NCBI GenBank assembly: GCA_029532415.1
Contig: JAQOTA010000065.1
Location: 682,001 to 746,000 of the forward strand
From: Marasmius tenuissimus
Lineage: Eukaryota > Basidiomycota > Agaricomycetes > Agaricales > Marasmiaceae
DNA: 64,000 bases
Direction of reading: 5' to 3'
The first letter of the stretch is position 1; each line of letters begins with the position of its first letter. The notes beneath the pieces are model-generated. The model did no database searches, was not told the origin of the DNA, and was given only the letters and a program-made list of their open reading frames with translations. Below are positions 36,662-47,779 of this stretch, in pieces. Position numbers and translations under genes: made by a program.

Positions 36662-38997
36662 ATGGCAGAGACGACTGAAAGACGAGACACCAAGAAGTCG
36701 GTAAAAGAAGCCGACGAGGCTCTTCTGGCATCCCTAGGCTACAAGCAGGAGTTCAAACGCGCCTTTACCCCACTTGAGGTCAGTTCCCCAAGAAGATCTA
36801 GGATGACCTCCCGTCTCAGACATGAACACCCTCAGGTCTTCGGTGTCGCATTCTCCATCATCGGTTTACTACCGTCCATTGCCTCTGTGTTGGTCTATTC
36901 TTTACCAAATGGTGGTGGACCTGCCATGGTTTGGGGGGTGCGTACAACGTGGGCGCTCTGGTCTCGCTGATCGTCTTGCTAAATCGTAATACGTTTTCCT
37001 CCGTCTGCAGTGGGCTGTAGCGAGCATCTTCATTCTCTTCGTGGGGTTGTCGATGGCAGAACTCGCATCTGCTGCTCCAACGTCAGGCGGGGTTGGTTCA
37101 ATTACGCTCAACTTCTGATCGCACTCACTAACTCGGCTCAAGCTGTACTTCTGGACGTTTGCCCTGTCGTCACCGAGGTGGAGAAACCTTCTGTGCTGGA
37201 TAGTTGGATGTGAGTCGGAGCGTCATGTGCTCCTGATTTGGACTGAATACCATCTTCTTAATTCTAACGCAGATGCAAATACAATCGGATCCATCGCTGC
37301 AGTTGCTTCCATAGATTGGGGATGTGCGACACAAATTACCGCAGCGGTCAATATTGGGACGAACGGGGCTTTCGAGGCTACCAACGCTGTGCAGTTGTTA
37401 GTTGACACCCTCCCCCCTTTTCGCTCCAAAACGCGGGATGTCTGACGTTCGTGTCTTTCTAGCGGTGTTTATGCTGCCGTGATTGCTACCCATGCGTTAG
37501 TATGCTGTTTGGGGACAGAGGTTTTGGCGAGACTACAAACAGTGTACGTGATTTTGAATATCTTGTGAGTATCCTCCTTCCCCGTCGCAGTCGTCCTATC
37601 TCAGTGCGTGCAGGCTATGTTTAGCGGTTATCATCGCGCTCCCGGCTGCTGCGCCGTCCGAGGTCAAAAACTCTGCTAGTTTCGCACTAGGAACTTTTGT
37701 CAATTGTACGTTCTAGCCTTGCCCCGCCCAAAAAGCTCGTTCTGAACCTCGGACCTAGTGGATGGTTGGACGAGCGGATTCGCATTCATCTACAGTTGGC
37801 TTGCACCTCTTTGGACAATCTGTGCGGACTAGTCGAGTTTTACATAAATTTACCGTGTGGGCTCACAAGATTTAACCAGGTTCCTTCGACTGCAGTGTTC
37901 ACATAAGCGAAGAAGCCACAAACGCCGCCGTTGCTGTCCCGTGGGCGATTGTTGGGGCGATCAGTATAGCAGGAATATTAGGGACAGGTATCTTCCACTT
38001 GATTGCCCTTCGCCGCCATCACATAATTGATCTGGTACCCCAGCTATTAACATGGTCCTTGCCTTCTACATGGGTACAGATATCGAAGCCTTGGTTGACA
38101 ATGATCAACCAATGGCTGCTATATTCTTCAACGCGTTCGGCCAGAAAGGTACCCTCGCCATATGGGCTTTCGTAGTGATCGTACAGTGAGTGTGTCGAGT
38201 TCAAAATCCGGTTCAACAACTCAAAGTCTTTCAGGTACATGATGGGCTCGAGCATGGTACGTCGATGGTTGCACCCAGGGGAATATTCATTCTGACGCGC
38301 GGCCCCGAATATCTCAGCTCCTTGGTGCAAGCAGGCAGACGTTTGCCTTCAGTCGTGATCGAGGTGAATTCAGCGCGTTTTTCTGTACGGTTCAGGCAAT
38401 GACAATACGCCCCCAGCACTCCCTTTCTCTTCTTGGCTGTATAGAATGAACAGTTACACCGAAACCCCCGTCAACACAGTGATCTTCGACGCAGCCGGCG
38501 CTCTCCTTATGGGCCTTCTAGCGTTTGCGGGAGACAGTGCAATCACTGCAGTATTCACAATTGGCGTCACCGCACTATACGTGGCATATGCCATCCCTAT
38601 GGTGGCCCGATTTGTTGGGAAGAACGACTTCAAACCTGGACCTTTCAGTCTGGGAGTCTTTGTGAGTTTTAACGCGATTTTACGAGATGTCCGTCCCATT
38701 GACTCATCCCGATCATCCCTGTAGAGCTTTCCAGTCGCAATGATCGCTGTCGTTTTTATGCTCGTCCTCGGCATTGTTTTCCTCTTCCCGACGACCCCTC
38801 AGCCTACTGCCGCAGACATGAACTATTCGGTGGTTGTCTTCGGTGGAGTGATGGTGTTGTCCGTGCTGTGGTATTATTTCCCCAAGTATGGAGGAGTGCA
38901 TTGGTTCACGGGTCCGGTGACTACGATTAGCAAGGAGGCTCCTGAGTTGTTGAACAGTGCAGATCGGACTCCGAGTCCAAAATCGGACGCATGGTGA
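36662..38997 (+). CDS. Amino-acid/GABA/choline permease, APC superfamily
   Basis: Twelve-helix secondary transporter of the UGA4/choline type in the plasma or vacuolar membrane. After a hydrophilic head (MAETTERRDTKKSVKEADEA, LLASLGYKQEFKRAFTPLE) helix 1 reads FGVAFSIIGLLPSIASVLVY, then GGGPAMVWGWAVASIFI, GLSMAELASAAPTSGG (the conserved E-x-A-S-A-x-P-T-S-G-G box) and NTIGSIAAVASIDWGCA. Then DGWTSGFAFIYSWLAPLWTI, an intron (donor GTGCGG), SFDCSVHISEEATNAAVAVP, AINMVLAFYMGTDIEALV, and SFPVAMIAVVFMLVLGIVFL. It ends NSADRTPSPKSDAW at 38997. About ten introns; about 530 residues. All signature boxes are present. Substrate cannot be told from sequence alone; a GABA-type permease is the usual annotation. 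Confidence 0.9.
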
Positions 38998-39374
38998 TAC
39001 AGAGACTACACAAGACGAGACTGTATTCATACTGATTGCACGTAATTCTGTAATACACGCCAAAATTTAATTCGCTTTGGCGATGGCATCTTTCGCAGTA
39101 TTCAACGTGCTTGGTGGGTACGCCTCGCCGCCCCATGTTCAACGAGAAATTAGAACCGTTCAAAAGCGTTGAGTCCATCCAACCCCGGAGAGGAAGTATG
39201 AACTATCGAGCGGGGAGTTACAGTAATTGATCGAGATTGGACTCAGAAAACTCCTATTCCCCGGGACCGCTTCCCAACCTGGAACCAGAATCAGGAGCCC
39301 TGTGGCTCGCTCAGTATTTTAAACTATTTATTTCACATTTGTTAACAAAACCTTTCTATCTATCCCAAGACACC
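38998..39374. other. Intergenic region upstream of a small gene
   Basis: Contains AT-rich, TATA-like DNA (about 39318-39336, ATTTTAAACTATTTATTTC) 40-60 bp before the ATG at 39375. Confidence 0.4.
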
Positions 39375-39641
39375 ATGCAGCTACAGCTCCCAGTTTCCGA
39401 CCAGTCCGTTCATTGCCCTGCGACCTCTATCTCGGACGTATACGCCTATGTTAATCTCGAACTCACCAAGGAGGCTACCATTGATTTCAAACGGAGGTAC
39501 GCCATGTTGCCCAGTGAAACCCGGCGCCGGGCTCGTCTGAGCTCATACGAGAATAGCCGCGCCCTGACTATTGACGAGCTCCCGCTACAGTTCGTCAGAT
39601 TTCTTGAGGGTGGACGAGATTTGACGATGAAATTCGGATAG
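39375..39641 (+). CDS. Small hypothetical protein (88 residues)
   Basis: Single-exon frame MQLQLPVSDQSVHC ... LTMKFG, ending TAG at 39639-39641. I do not recognise it. It is hydrophilic with a central basic segment (FKRRYAMLPSETRRRARLSS) and no signal peptide or membrane helix. I chose the ATG at 39375 because it follows an AT-rich, TATA-like stretch and has A at -3; the same frame stays open up to 39237, where an earlier ATG would add 46 residues. The open length and good start context favour a real gene, but there is no homology support. Confidence 0.4.
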   Translation: MQLQLPVSDQSVHCPATSISDVYAYVNLELTKEATIDFKRRYAMLPSETRRRARLSSYENSRALTIDELPLQFVRFLEGGRDLTMKFG

Positions 39642-39778
39642 CACTAGCTACTGTAAAATACAGGGTGCATTGTAGTTACCATAATAGACGAGAACTGCCG
39701 AAAGCCGCTGGCACCGCTTGGATACTGATACTCGTACGCACCGTTCTATTGCCTCCAGCTATCCCATGGTAGATCAGA

Positions 39779-40294
39779 CTACTCCGACTGTGGCTTGTTG
39801 GTGGTATAGCACCGAGAGGCGTACACCACTGTTCTCAGCTCACTAATAGGCATTTTGAGGTCTATGTCGCCCAAATTAGTGCCACGGCATAAAATAATCG
39901 TGCAAAGACATACCGTGCAAATCTCCTTGAAATCCCCCCCCATGGCCTGCCAAACAGCGTGCAGATGACCGTGATCCCTCCTGATCCAAATCAGTTAGGT
40001 CCGAAATGAAAAGAACAGGCAGGCGTACTATTTCTGATACATCGAAGGGCAGACGGGACTATACACCATCAGGGAGATGCGTCAATGTAGACGAAATCGG
40101 AAGTAAGTCCAACTACAAGATCGAGGGTCGAGAGCTGTTTCGCGTGTAGGGTATGGCTGTCGAGTCTTTCAGCGGTGCTTAAGAACAGGTTGTTGCAGCC
40201 TGCAGGGATGATATCGGTGACTGTATGAACAACAAGAATCAGATCATGTCGAATAAAAGGCTGAGTGACACGTACGTTTGCCCAGCAGTGTCAT
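39779..40294 (-). CDS. Tentative small multi-exon gene, function unknown
   Basis: Built by eye from short exons. A start at 40294 reads MTLLGK, an intron (GTACGT...ATACAG) follows, then LTDIIPAGCNNLFLSTAERL and STLDLVVGLTSDFVYIDAS. A later exon in another frame reads RRDHGHLHAVWQAMGGDFKE then, after an intron ending GACATAG, DLKMPISELRTVVYASRCYT, ending KPQSE with TAG at 39779-39781. The two ends look like real protein, and splice sites with branch points are present, but the middle junctions (about 40000-40090) do not join cleanly: candidate splices create a stop. Either a small extra exon or intron is missed, or the gene is damaged. I do not recognise the family. Confidence 0.35.
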
Positions 40295-40904
40295 TCTACC
40301 CCTTTTACCCCAGCCGGATTTCTTCTCATTTCAAGGTAGGCGACAACTTGTACGAATTGTTTCAATAATACTGATTGCGTCTCTAAAAGGATTGTGGAAC
40401 CCAGCCTCGAAAAATCAGTCCTTTTTACTGCTGCACAGACTCTGAGACAAATTACCTTTGTCGTCTTCGTCGCGTTGAGTGTGTTTAGGGGGGTATGCCG
40501 ACAGAATTAGGAAATGAAGCCTGTGACTATCGAGGCATGTTAGACGTCTGGTGTTTGTGAGAGAAAGTCAATGAACGAAGGGGGAGAGCTATAGATTTGG
40601 GGTCAGAGCCCGTCGACGTGGTGGTGGTAAGAGGGAAGGGCACAGACACGCTGAGAATGTCGCGGTCCTTGCTTTTACGGGATTGATGACATCAGAGGGG
40701 ATTGTTGAGATTTGTTCAAGTTGAAGTTCTCGAATCGTCACATTTCTCATTGACGCCTTCAACTTGGCATCGTTTTTTTTCTGTTTCAGCCAGCTGACCT
40801 GTCAAAATATCGAAAAATTCTATTCAAGTTGTACATCTCGTCTGAACTCTCTGTCCAACGTCCAGAGCCATCAAACTTCGTCCTACCTCATCCAGCCCAA
40901 TCGG
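40295..40904. other. Intergenic region
   Basis: No gene seen. Likely 5' flank for the tentative - strand gene and upstream DNA of the pseudogene. Confidence 0.5.
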
Positions 40905-41713
40905 ACTCGTCGCCGGGTTTCACTGGGCATGTTGGCTCATCATCGAGCCCCTCTACATGTAGCACGGGGTACGTATATCACATTGCTGCGACGAGCTCAT
41001 TGACTGATTAAGATTACTTACTATTAGCCGCCAATATGAGCATCTGCGTCAAGTACGACAATCATAATGACTTTCGTCGACAGTTGCTTGATTCCGCGCG
41101 TGAAGCTATCCCTCCCTCTCCCATATATCCCATACCCATACACTCTGAAGCGAACTGGGTCTTCTTCTCTGATCTCGTCCTACAAGTCTTCGTCCACCTC
41201 CACTCCGAGTTCCAATACGAACCTGAGAACCGTACCTTCCCCCACCCAAGCACTTGGTCCACCATCTTCCTTGCCTTTTAGAGCCTCGATGTTTACCGAG
41301 ACCGTATCTTACAAAACTCTGAGCATCTTTTGGATCGTTCAGGTTACCTGGAAGAATGCATCAACCCTGGAATAACCTCCTTGTTCACCCTCCCGTTCCT
41401 CGCAATGCTCCAAGAACGGAGGGAGGATCCGGTGGTCATCTTGGCCGTACACATGCAAGCGTTGTCCTATGCCCGATATTCGCCGGTTCAACCTCCGAGC
41501 TGGGCTTCCTGGAATAGAAATGTATGCAAAGAGGAGATGGACGAGTTTCTCGAGAGCCAGGAAGTGAGGAGGTAGTTTGAAACTCAGCCTCAAGAAGTGA
41601 GAGAGGAATGTGAGAGGGTCCTTGAAAACCTGGGCACCACGTTTATATCGAGAGACGTGAGGTTGAAGAACGAGATGGCTGCATGGGGTATCCTTGAGCG
41701 GCCAATTGTTTGA
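40905..41713 (+). pseudogene. Broken paralogue of the 47780-48719 gene
   Basis: Aligns along its length with the intact copy 7 kb downstream on the same strand. Matching blocks: LAHHRAPLHVARG versus LAHYQAPLNIAEG; an intron at the same place and phase; then LLDSAREAIPPSPIYPIPI versus LLDSARRNIQPPRQYPIPG; INPGITSLFTLPFLAML versus NSPGITSAFVLPFLSML; EDPVVILAVHMQALSYARY versus RDPLVVLAVHMQILHYVRY; and EEMDEFLESQEVRR versus EEMEEFLGSEEIRE. Two TAG stops interrupt the frame, at 41279-41281 and at 41573-41575, where the intact copy has Trp in EWFDSRP. There is no frameshift between them, so the loss is recent or the first about 80 codons are still used. The intron shows it arose by DNA duplication, not from mRNA. 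Confidence 0.8.
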
Positions 41714-42024
41714 GGGCCCTTCCATGGTTCGAGAACGAAAAAAGTGCTTGAGATCTCTGTAGACCTGGCATGTGTGTAGTTGCCTTGTATCGTGTTATAC
41801 CCAAATGAATCATCCTAGCCCGGTAACATGGAAGTCCTTACGCTGTTGGTTCACCTGCGCCATCAAAGCCTGCACAGAGATCGCATTGACGTGTTGTACA
41901 CGTCGCTGATACTCTGCATTCCACCGCACAAAAGCCAGTACTTGTATAGATATGCCTTGTGTTATACATCAGAGATCCACCAAAATGCGAGAATAAGATA
42001 ACCCTTTTGTGTATCCTGCCCTCC
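41714..42024. other. Intergenic region
   Basis: 3' flanks of the pseudogene (+) and SFT2 (-). Nothing else seen. Confidence 0.6.
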
Positions 42025-43015
42025 TTATCGAGGCAATAGACTGCCAGCACCTCTTAACGCCAACGATCCTCCCATCCTCAAAGTTTGCGTTCCACCGGGA
42101 AAGTAAGCCAAAACGTAGGCGACCAAACACACGATCTACGCAGTAGGAGCGGTTCGTCAGTATTCCCAAGGACTCGGAAACCCGTACGTACTTGCACAAT
42201 TCCGGCGAATAATGACCCAAAGAACGAGTGGAGCTACGGGGAGCAATTTCATTAGCCTTATGAGGCTCTTCTGGGAACGCGTAAGGCCACAAGACTCACA
42301 CCAAGAGAGAAATAAAGCGTGAGTCCAAGACTGGTAAAGTAGATGAAGGTGAACGGTAAGCGTTCCTTTGATACCAGATGTTTGAGGTGATTCAATGGGC
42401 CTATAAGAACGGAGAACCTGTGCAGGAGTCGATATTGACATTCAGGGTCCCGGAACGCAAGACGAAAAGTAAGAACCCACCCAAGCATTACTAGAAGGCT
42501 TCCCAAGCTGCGCAGAGAGCAAATTTGAGTAACACGCTTTGGAATGTCCGATCGGGCGTATTCACCTGAATGCCAGAGCAAATTTGGATGGCCTATCGAC
42601 GTATGAAGGCATAGAACGTGAGCTCGAGTCGAGCGGAGGGATCCTTATTCACGACGCACCTCAACATGGTCATAAACGCAACGAAAAAGCACACTATAGC
42701 ACCCAAAACACACGCTCCAAATCCCAACAGCCTACTCTGCGGTCAGCGACCCATGTAGTGAGACCACCACCCCCAACAGACGCACCTCTCCCATCTCGAC
42801 AACGCAAACCAAGCCTCCTCCTCATTCGACCTTTCACTCGACCTCAAGGGTATATAATCTCCCGCAATCGTGTTATAGAACCTCGAAAACGCATTTCCAC
42901 CTTGCTGGGGTTGTTGAGTGTTATGTGAGTCGTCGTTTACTCCTCTTGCCCACGCGAACTGTGAGAGGTTGCTCCGGAAGTTCTGTTCGGTTGAATTTGA
43001 ATTTACGGGGGGCAT
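42025..43015 (-). CDS. SFT2: Vesicle transport protein SFT2
   Basis: Small tetra-spanning Golgi membrane protein that acts in fusion of endosome-derived vesicles with the Golgi. N-terminal cytosolic segment (MPPVNSNSTEQNFRSNLSQF) leads to EEEAWFALSRWE, then helix 1 (LLGFG ... GAIVCFFVAFMT), FALAFSLGSLLVMLG with an intron, FSVLIGPLNHLKHLVSKERL, PFTFIYFTSLGLTLYFSLG, and the last exon AYFPGGTQTLRMGGSLALRG, ending GSLLPR with TAA at 42025-42027. The GPxNHxKHLxSxERLPF loop and the YFPGG end are family signatures. About five introns and about 210 residues. Lies between the two copies of the unknown duplicated family. Confidence 0.92.
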
Positions 43016-43545
43016 CGTGAGTAGCTTGTTAGCTAGGGCGTCAAGTGGGTCTGGGTACGATTAGGAACCGGCAAGGTTCCGAGGTGGAGGTGGAGAGTAA
43101 AAGAGCGTATGCGTAAACAGCCGTCAACGCCGCGCTGCGGCGAAGTCTTAGTCAAATCCCAGGCTGTGACTTCGGAATCAACGCAAGTGTGGCGGGTCAG
43201 TTACAGTAGAATTAGCTAGCTAGATTATAGATCATGATGTAACCTATACGCAAGAAACGGTGGAACCCAATATCTACTAAAGTAGAACACCATAGTATAT
43301 ACTCTACGAACGAGGATAAGGGTAGCCGAGTGTTACAAAATGCTGCTTGAATATGTAGTCAGAAATTATCGTTACGAACAGAGACTCCCCAGTAGAGTGT
43401 CTCCAGTGCACTATTTAGACAGCACACCAGGGCACTGCGTGCTGCGTGGAAGGCTAGGACTAGCCTCCGAGACCAAGACTGGTGCACAAGAAACGAGAAA
43501 TCGCAAGAAAAAGAGAAGGCACATACGAACCGTTAAAAGGCCGCT
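43016..43545. other. Intergenic region
   Basis: Upstream flank of SFT2 and 3' flank of the chromodomain gene, both on the - strand. A TA-rich stretch (about 43205-43300). No gene. An open + frame at 43340-44299 is the shadow of the chromodomain gene. Confidence 0.5.
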
Positions 43546-45613
43546 TCACTTTGGATTTCGCGTTCCGCGGGCTTGTGCCTTCCAGAACTTCTCTAAAGAC
43601 GCGGGTGCATCCTTCAAAAGCATTTCCTCCGGCTCCCAAGTGGCATCGTCTTCAGGATATCCCTCCCAGAACACCAGAAACTCCCTGCTCGTCCCTTTCT
43701 TTTTCTTCTTTGTCCTCGTCTTTTTGCCCTCGTCCTCTACATCCCGCACGTCAGCGATATACTCGATGATATATTGCTCTCCACCAAACTCCTCCAATGC
43801 ATCCTTCCCCCTCGCGATTGCATATAGCTCGTCCTTCGAGAGCCAAGCTTCATCCTCTTGTCCATCAGGCTTCGTCAACAGAACGAGGTACTGGATGCCA
43901 TTGAAGAATTGGCAGTCTTGGACCTCCGTCACCACGTCAGAGAGGAAGATGATCTCGTCGTCATCGTCCTCAGGTTCTGCGTCCCTATCTGAGTCTGCGT
44001 CCAGGTCGTCCATATCCACGATCATATCCATGACTTCGCATTCTGACATGGTGAGTGTAACCGACGACGCACACTCCGAGCTAGCTCGCGAGGACAACGG
44101 GCTGTCCTCGTCCAGAACAGTGAGCGTCTCGAGCGATGAGCTCCTCGAAGACGCTGGCCTTCTGCTAGGCCGAATCCTGGTCACCTTCCTGTCCGAATGT
44201 GACCACGCCTTTGGAAGAACCACAGGAGGCAAGATCTTTGCAGGATTATGTGCATACTCTCTCCGAAAAGTCTTGCGTCCATTGACAATCCTCGGATGAA
44301 TTGCCCTCGCATACTTGTCCACCTCGCATATCGAATGCTCGATATCCGCAAGCTCCAGTCGAACCCTCCTCCTCCCCTTCCCCATTCCCAATCCCTCGAA
44401 CTCCAATCCCAACCTCTCAAAATGCTCGTCCTGCGTGTCGGCCATCCACCTCATAATGGAGACATAAATATCCCTATTCGCCGCCTTCGCCCTCGCAAGC
44501 CTTTCCTTCCCAAACATCTTTCTCAACCCCGACACACATCCAATCCCCGCAACCACAAAATCCATATTCCCAAACTTCATAACCCCCGAATACGACAAAT
44601 TCAGCAATAGCTGATACGCCGTAAACGGTCCCATCCCCCTGAACCCAATGATAAAATCATACACGTCCTCCAGATACTCCGCCGTCCTCATCCTCTCCAA
44701 CAACGCGTCCCCTTCCATCAGCTGTTCCAACAGAAGCAGGTGATAATGATGTGCCGGTTGACCCGTCTTCATTCGTTGGCCCGTGGGTTTGAAGAACGCC
44801 CCTGTGTAGATCGCTACGCCGTCGTCTAACGCATCCTGTAAGACACGTTCGTAGGCCCGTCTATCAAACCCTTCCCACGTCAACTCCCCCAACGCATCTT
44901 TCAAGAGCTCCCAAGTCTCTATTCTGGTGAAAATATCGTATAGGATCACACGGAAGACCACTTCTCGTGGTTCTTGGGAGCCCTTTTCGATGATCTCCCG
45001 GATGAGGTATTGACATCCTCTGTCGAGAACACGATAGGGCATGCAAAAATACTTTGACGTCAGGGTAGGACATTCTGTCCACCTAGAAAAAAGTCTAATC
45101 AGGCACTGGAGAAGGAATGTATCCACAAAGAAACACAACGCACGGAAAAGCCTGCCCAGCGCGTCTCCTGTCGTCCATAGCCTTCCTCTCTGCACACCAA
45201 CGCCAAAATGTGTCAAACACCACTGTCGGACGGAGCTCTATCCCATCTATACAAATAACAGATGGAGAGGATTTGAGTTGGATTTTAAGGTCGGTTTTGT
45301 GACTCGAAACGTATTCGACGCTTTTTGTCCTTGAACGTGACGGGAGAGGCGCTGAGATGGAGGTAACGGTGGTGGGAAGTCGACTGGTTGATTTTCGTGT
45401 GCGTGCCATGCGGGGGCGGGTAGAACAGCCAGATTGATGAGAAACGGACTCGGCGGAATCGTCCTTGTCATTGTTCACATCAGATGACGACGAGCAGGCC
45501 GTGAGAGCTGATGAGCTCTCTCTGAACGACCGGGAACGACGTTCTGAGGTGGCTTTGGAGGCAGAACGCGTTGCTGGTAACACGCTACTCCTACTACTAC
45601 GGGTGGCAGGCAT
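43546..45613 (-). CDS. 5-hmdU DNA kinase helical-domain protein with C-terminal chromodomain
   Basis: Two exons, about 680 residues. N-terminal tail is Ser/Arg-rich (MPATRSSRSSVLPATRSASK), then VFDTFWRWCAERKAMDDRRR leads across an intron (donor GTGCGT, acceptor TTTCTAG at about 45084) to PWTECPTLTSKYFCMPYRV. The middle matches the HMUDK_hel family: LDRGCQYLIREIIEKG, FRVILYDIFTRIETWELL, DDGVAIYTGAFF, the helix-hairpin-helix-like FRGMGPFTAYQLLLNLSY, GNMDFVVAGIGCVSGLRKMF, LELADIEHSICEVDKYAR. That family relates to phage enzymes handling 5-hydroxymethyluracil-type bases; its role in fungi is unknown. After an acidic linker, a chromodomain follows: YIIEYIADVRDVEDEG, EFLVFWEGYPEDDATWEPEE, with aromatic-cage Tyr/Trp/Trp present. 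So it may link chromatin reading to DNA. The end RGTRNPK is at 43546-43548. No damage seen. Confidence 0.85.
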
Positions 45614-46314
45614 CTCGAGCTGACGATGAATGTAAACGGGGGGAAATACGACAAAAAATGGCGACAAAACTCACAGAAAAATTACTAGAAAATCCTCCAA
45701 CACGAAGACACGAGAAATGGACGCGACCTGCTCAACCGCTGGGGTTGGTCAGGATGGGGGGAAGAGACAAAGGAAAGAGTGTCGTGGGAATCCCGATCGC
45801 TTGCCCCTCAGAAATGCGGAGAGCGAAAAGCTACAAAAGGCATCCAACATTCTACTACGAGACGATGTACAACAAGGTGTATATATTGATTCCTGTAACC
45901 TGATCACCAATGGGATCCTCCAATGTTCCTCGGTGGATGAGAAGACCCCCCGAAGACCCTCCCACAGGTTTTAGGCTTTAAGCGAGTACCACCGAGAGAA
46001 TATGGGGAGAAATTGGAAATAGGAGGGCACGAGGACGAGGACAAGGTCAAGTGAGCCGATGCTGAAATGTTCTTTTTTACTATGGGTTCCGACTGACTCT
46101 GCAACATGTCGCGAATGGAATTCACATTACGAAGGATGCCTTGCACACTTTAGGTGAATGAAGAAGCCTCTGTGCCATATCCTCAGGAATGTCATGTCAG
46201 AGCTAATGCGCTGAGCATTGGTTTGGAGGTTAAACCATACATATTAGCGCTTTGCGAATCCGTATACTTGATTCACCAGGGCCTGGCCAGGATACAATGT
46301 AATACAAGGATAAT
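45614..46314. other. Intergenic region
   Basis: Promoter side of the chromodomain gene and 3' flank of the WW gene. No recognised feature; open frames here have no conserved content. Confidence 0.5.
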
Positions 46315-47161
46315 TCAAGTCCTTAACCAAGCAGTCTTTGCAATCTTCTTCTGTTTCTTCTGCTCCTTAAAACGTTCCTACAAACACATAAACGTCAGCC
46401 ACGCGAAATGCAAGCCTTGACCGAAGAAAGAAAAAACTCACCACATCCTTCTTGGTCGGTCTCTTCCGCTTCTTCCCTCCCTCTGCCTCCTCTTCAGCCT
46501 GGTCTCTCGCTGTCTGCTGTTCCCAAGCATTCACGTCAAAGTAAAACTCGCTCATCCGTTTCATTCTCTCGTATTCCGACAAATGCGATGGATCTCTCGC
46601 GTCTGTGCGGGCGAACTGACCCGTCCGAGCGTTGAAACGTGCTGTTGCCATGCCTGCTCCTGGACCTGTGGCAGCGAGCGAAGGGTCTAGATGTGCGAGA
46701 GAAGGATCAATTCCCTGTGCGACAGCTGCAGCTTGGAGGGCAGAGTATGAAGAAGTAGGGTACGAAGATGATGTCGATGATGATGATGGCTCTTCGCTAG
46801 ACGACGTTGACGGTCCTGCTGCTGCCGCCGACGAAGGATCAACAGAAGACGACGTGGCCGAGTCTGGTGCAAGAGGATTCTCCCAAGTCGTCTCCTGGGT
46901 CTCTGAATTGTAAAAGTAGTAGGCGTTGAATTGGGGTGAGTATATCGCTTGCCATGGTGTAGAAGCCGCAGAAGAAGATTCTGGCTGTGAAGTAGCAGCA
47001 GTGTTGGGATTTTCGGATTTCTCTTCTTCAGAGCTCGGGGTTTCATTTCTTTCGTCTTTATCAACCGTTTCCCCCTGTTCCTCCTTCTCTTCTACGGTTT
47101 TTGCCGGTGGAATATCCAAATTAGGATCAGGACTTGAGTGTGTCGATGTTGAGGGAGGCAT
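46315..47161 (-). CDS. WW-domain protein, putative splicing-related
   Basis: Two exons, about 260 residues. An acidic head (VEEKEEQGETVDKDERNE) precedes one WW domain, STPWQAIYSPQFNAYYFYNS then ETQETTWENPL, with both Trp and the central YYFYN strand; WW domains bind Pro-rich or phospho-Ser/Thr-Pro peptides. A Ser/Pro/Ala-rich linker follows, then a conserved block, TARFNARTGQFARTDARDPS, MKRMSEFYFDVNAWEQQT, and a Lys-rich end. The last exon, joined over an intron (GTGAGT...TTTGTAG near 46379), reads ERFKEQKKQKKIAKTAWLRT with TGA at 46315-46317. The block after the WW resembles fungal WW proteins tied to RNA processing, but I cannot name the orthologue. Start MPPSTSTHSS at 47161. Confidence 0.82.
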
Positions 47162-47779
47162 GATGGAGGTTGTGAGTAGAGTGACAGAGTCCACCAAAAC
47201 TTTGGCTGCGTAATGATGAGAAAACCGGGCCGGACGTTGCCTCAGGCCTCAACAGTGACGACGCGACCACTTCCTTTCACAAATCTTTCATTGGCCTCAC
47301 TGAGCCAAACACCATCCTCTCGTGTATCGGTAATGAACGATGCCCAAAATCTTCTTTATGAAGCTGTGTTAGATTAATTGGGAAAGTCGGGACCACTTCG
47401 ACAAATGACAAGGACTGAAAGGGGAGGCTCACTCAGGTCACAACTCTCGGGGTTCCTCGCGCTTCTGGTCACTGACATCCTGATTCGAAAGACCTAAGCT
47501 TAATTTACTAGAGAATTCTTCCTGGTGGGTCCATCACAGTCACTCCGAGACATACCCACCTTGTCTCCACTGACCATGGTGGACCGTAGCACGTCGCGTT
47601 CCTAAAGGCCTGAAGCATGGATCAGCTACACAGTTACCTTGTCTCAGTCCGCTCGCTCATCCAGTACAATTTCTGCGGGAGGAGACGACAAAATTGGCCG
47701 CTCGATCATGAAGCACTAGAGCCTAGAGAGGTTTCATGTTATCGTTTAGGGGCTTTTCCCTTCTTTGCCTCCACTACAC
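47162..47779. promoter_or_regulatory. Divergent intergenic region
   Basis: About 620 bp between the starts of the WW gene (-) and the unknown gene (+). No clear TATA box or other element was seen. Confidence 0.4.

Noticed and set aside
41232..41281. Possible intron that would remove the first stop of the pseudogene
   Set aside because: At 50 nt it shifts the frame and leads to another stop, so it does not restore the protein.
43340..44299. 319-codon + strand open frame
   Set aside because: It lies antisense to the well-supported chromodomain gene and is Ser-rich only because it mirrors an acidic coding region.
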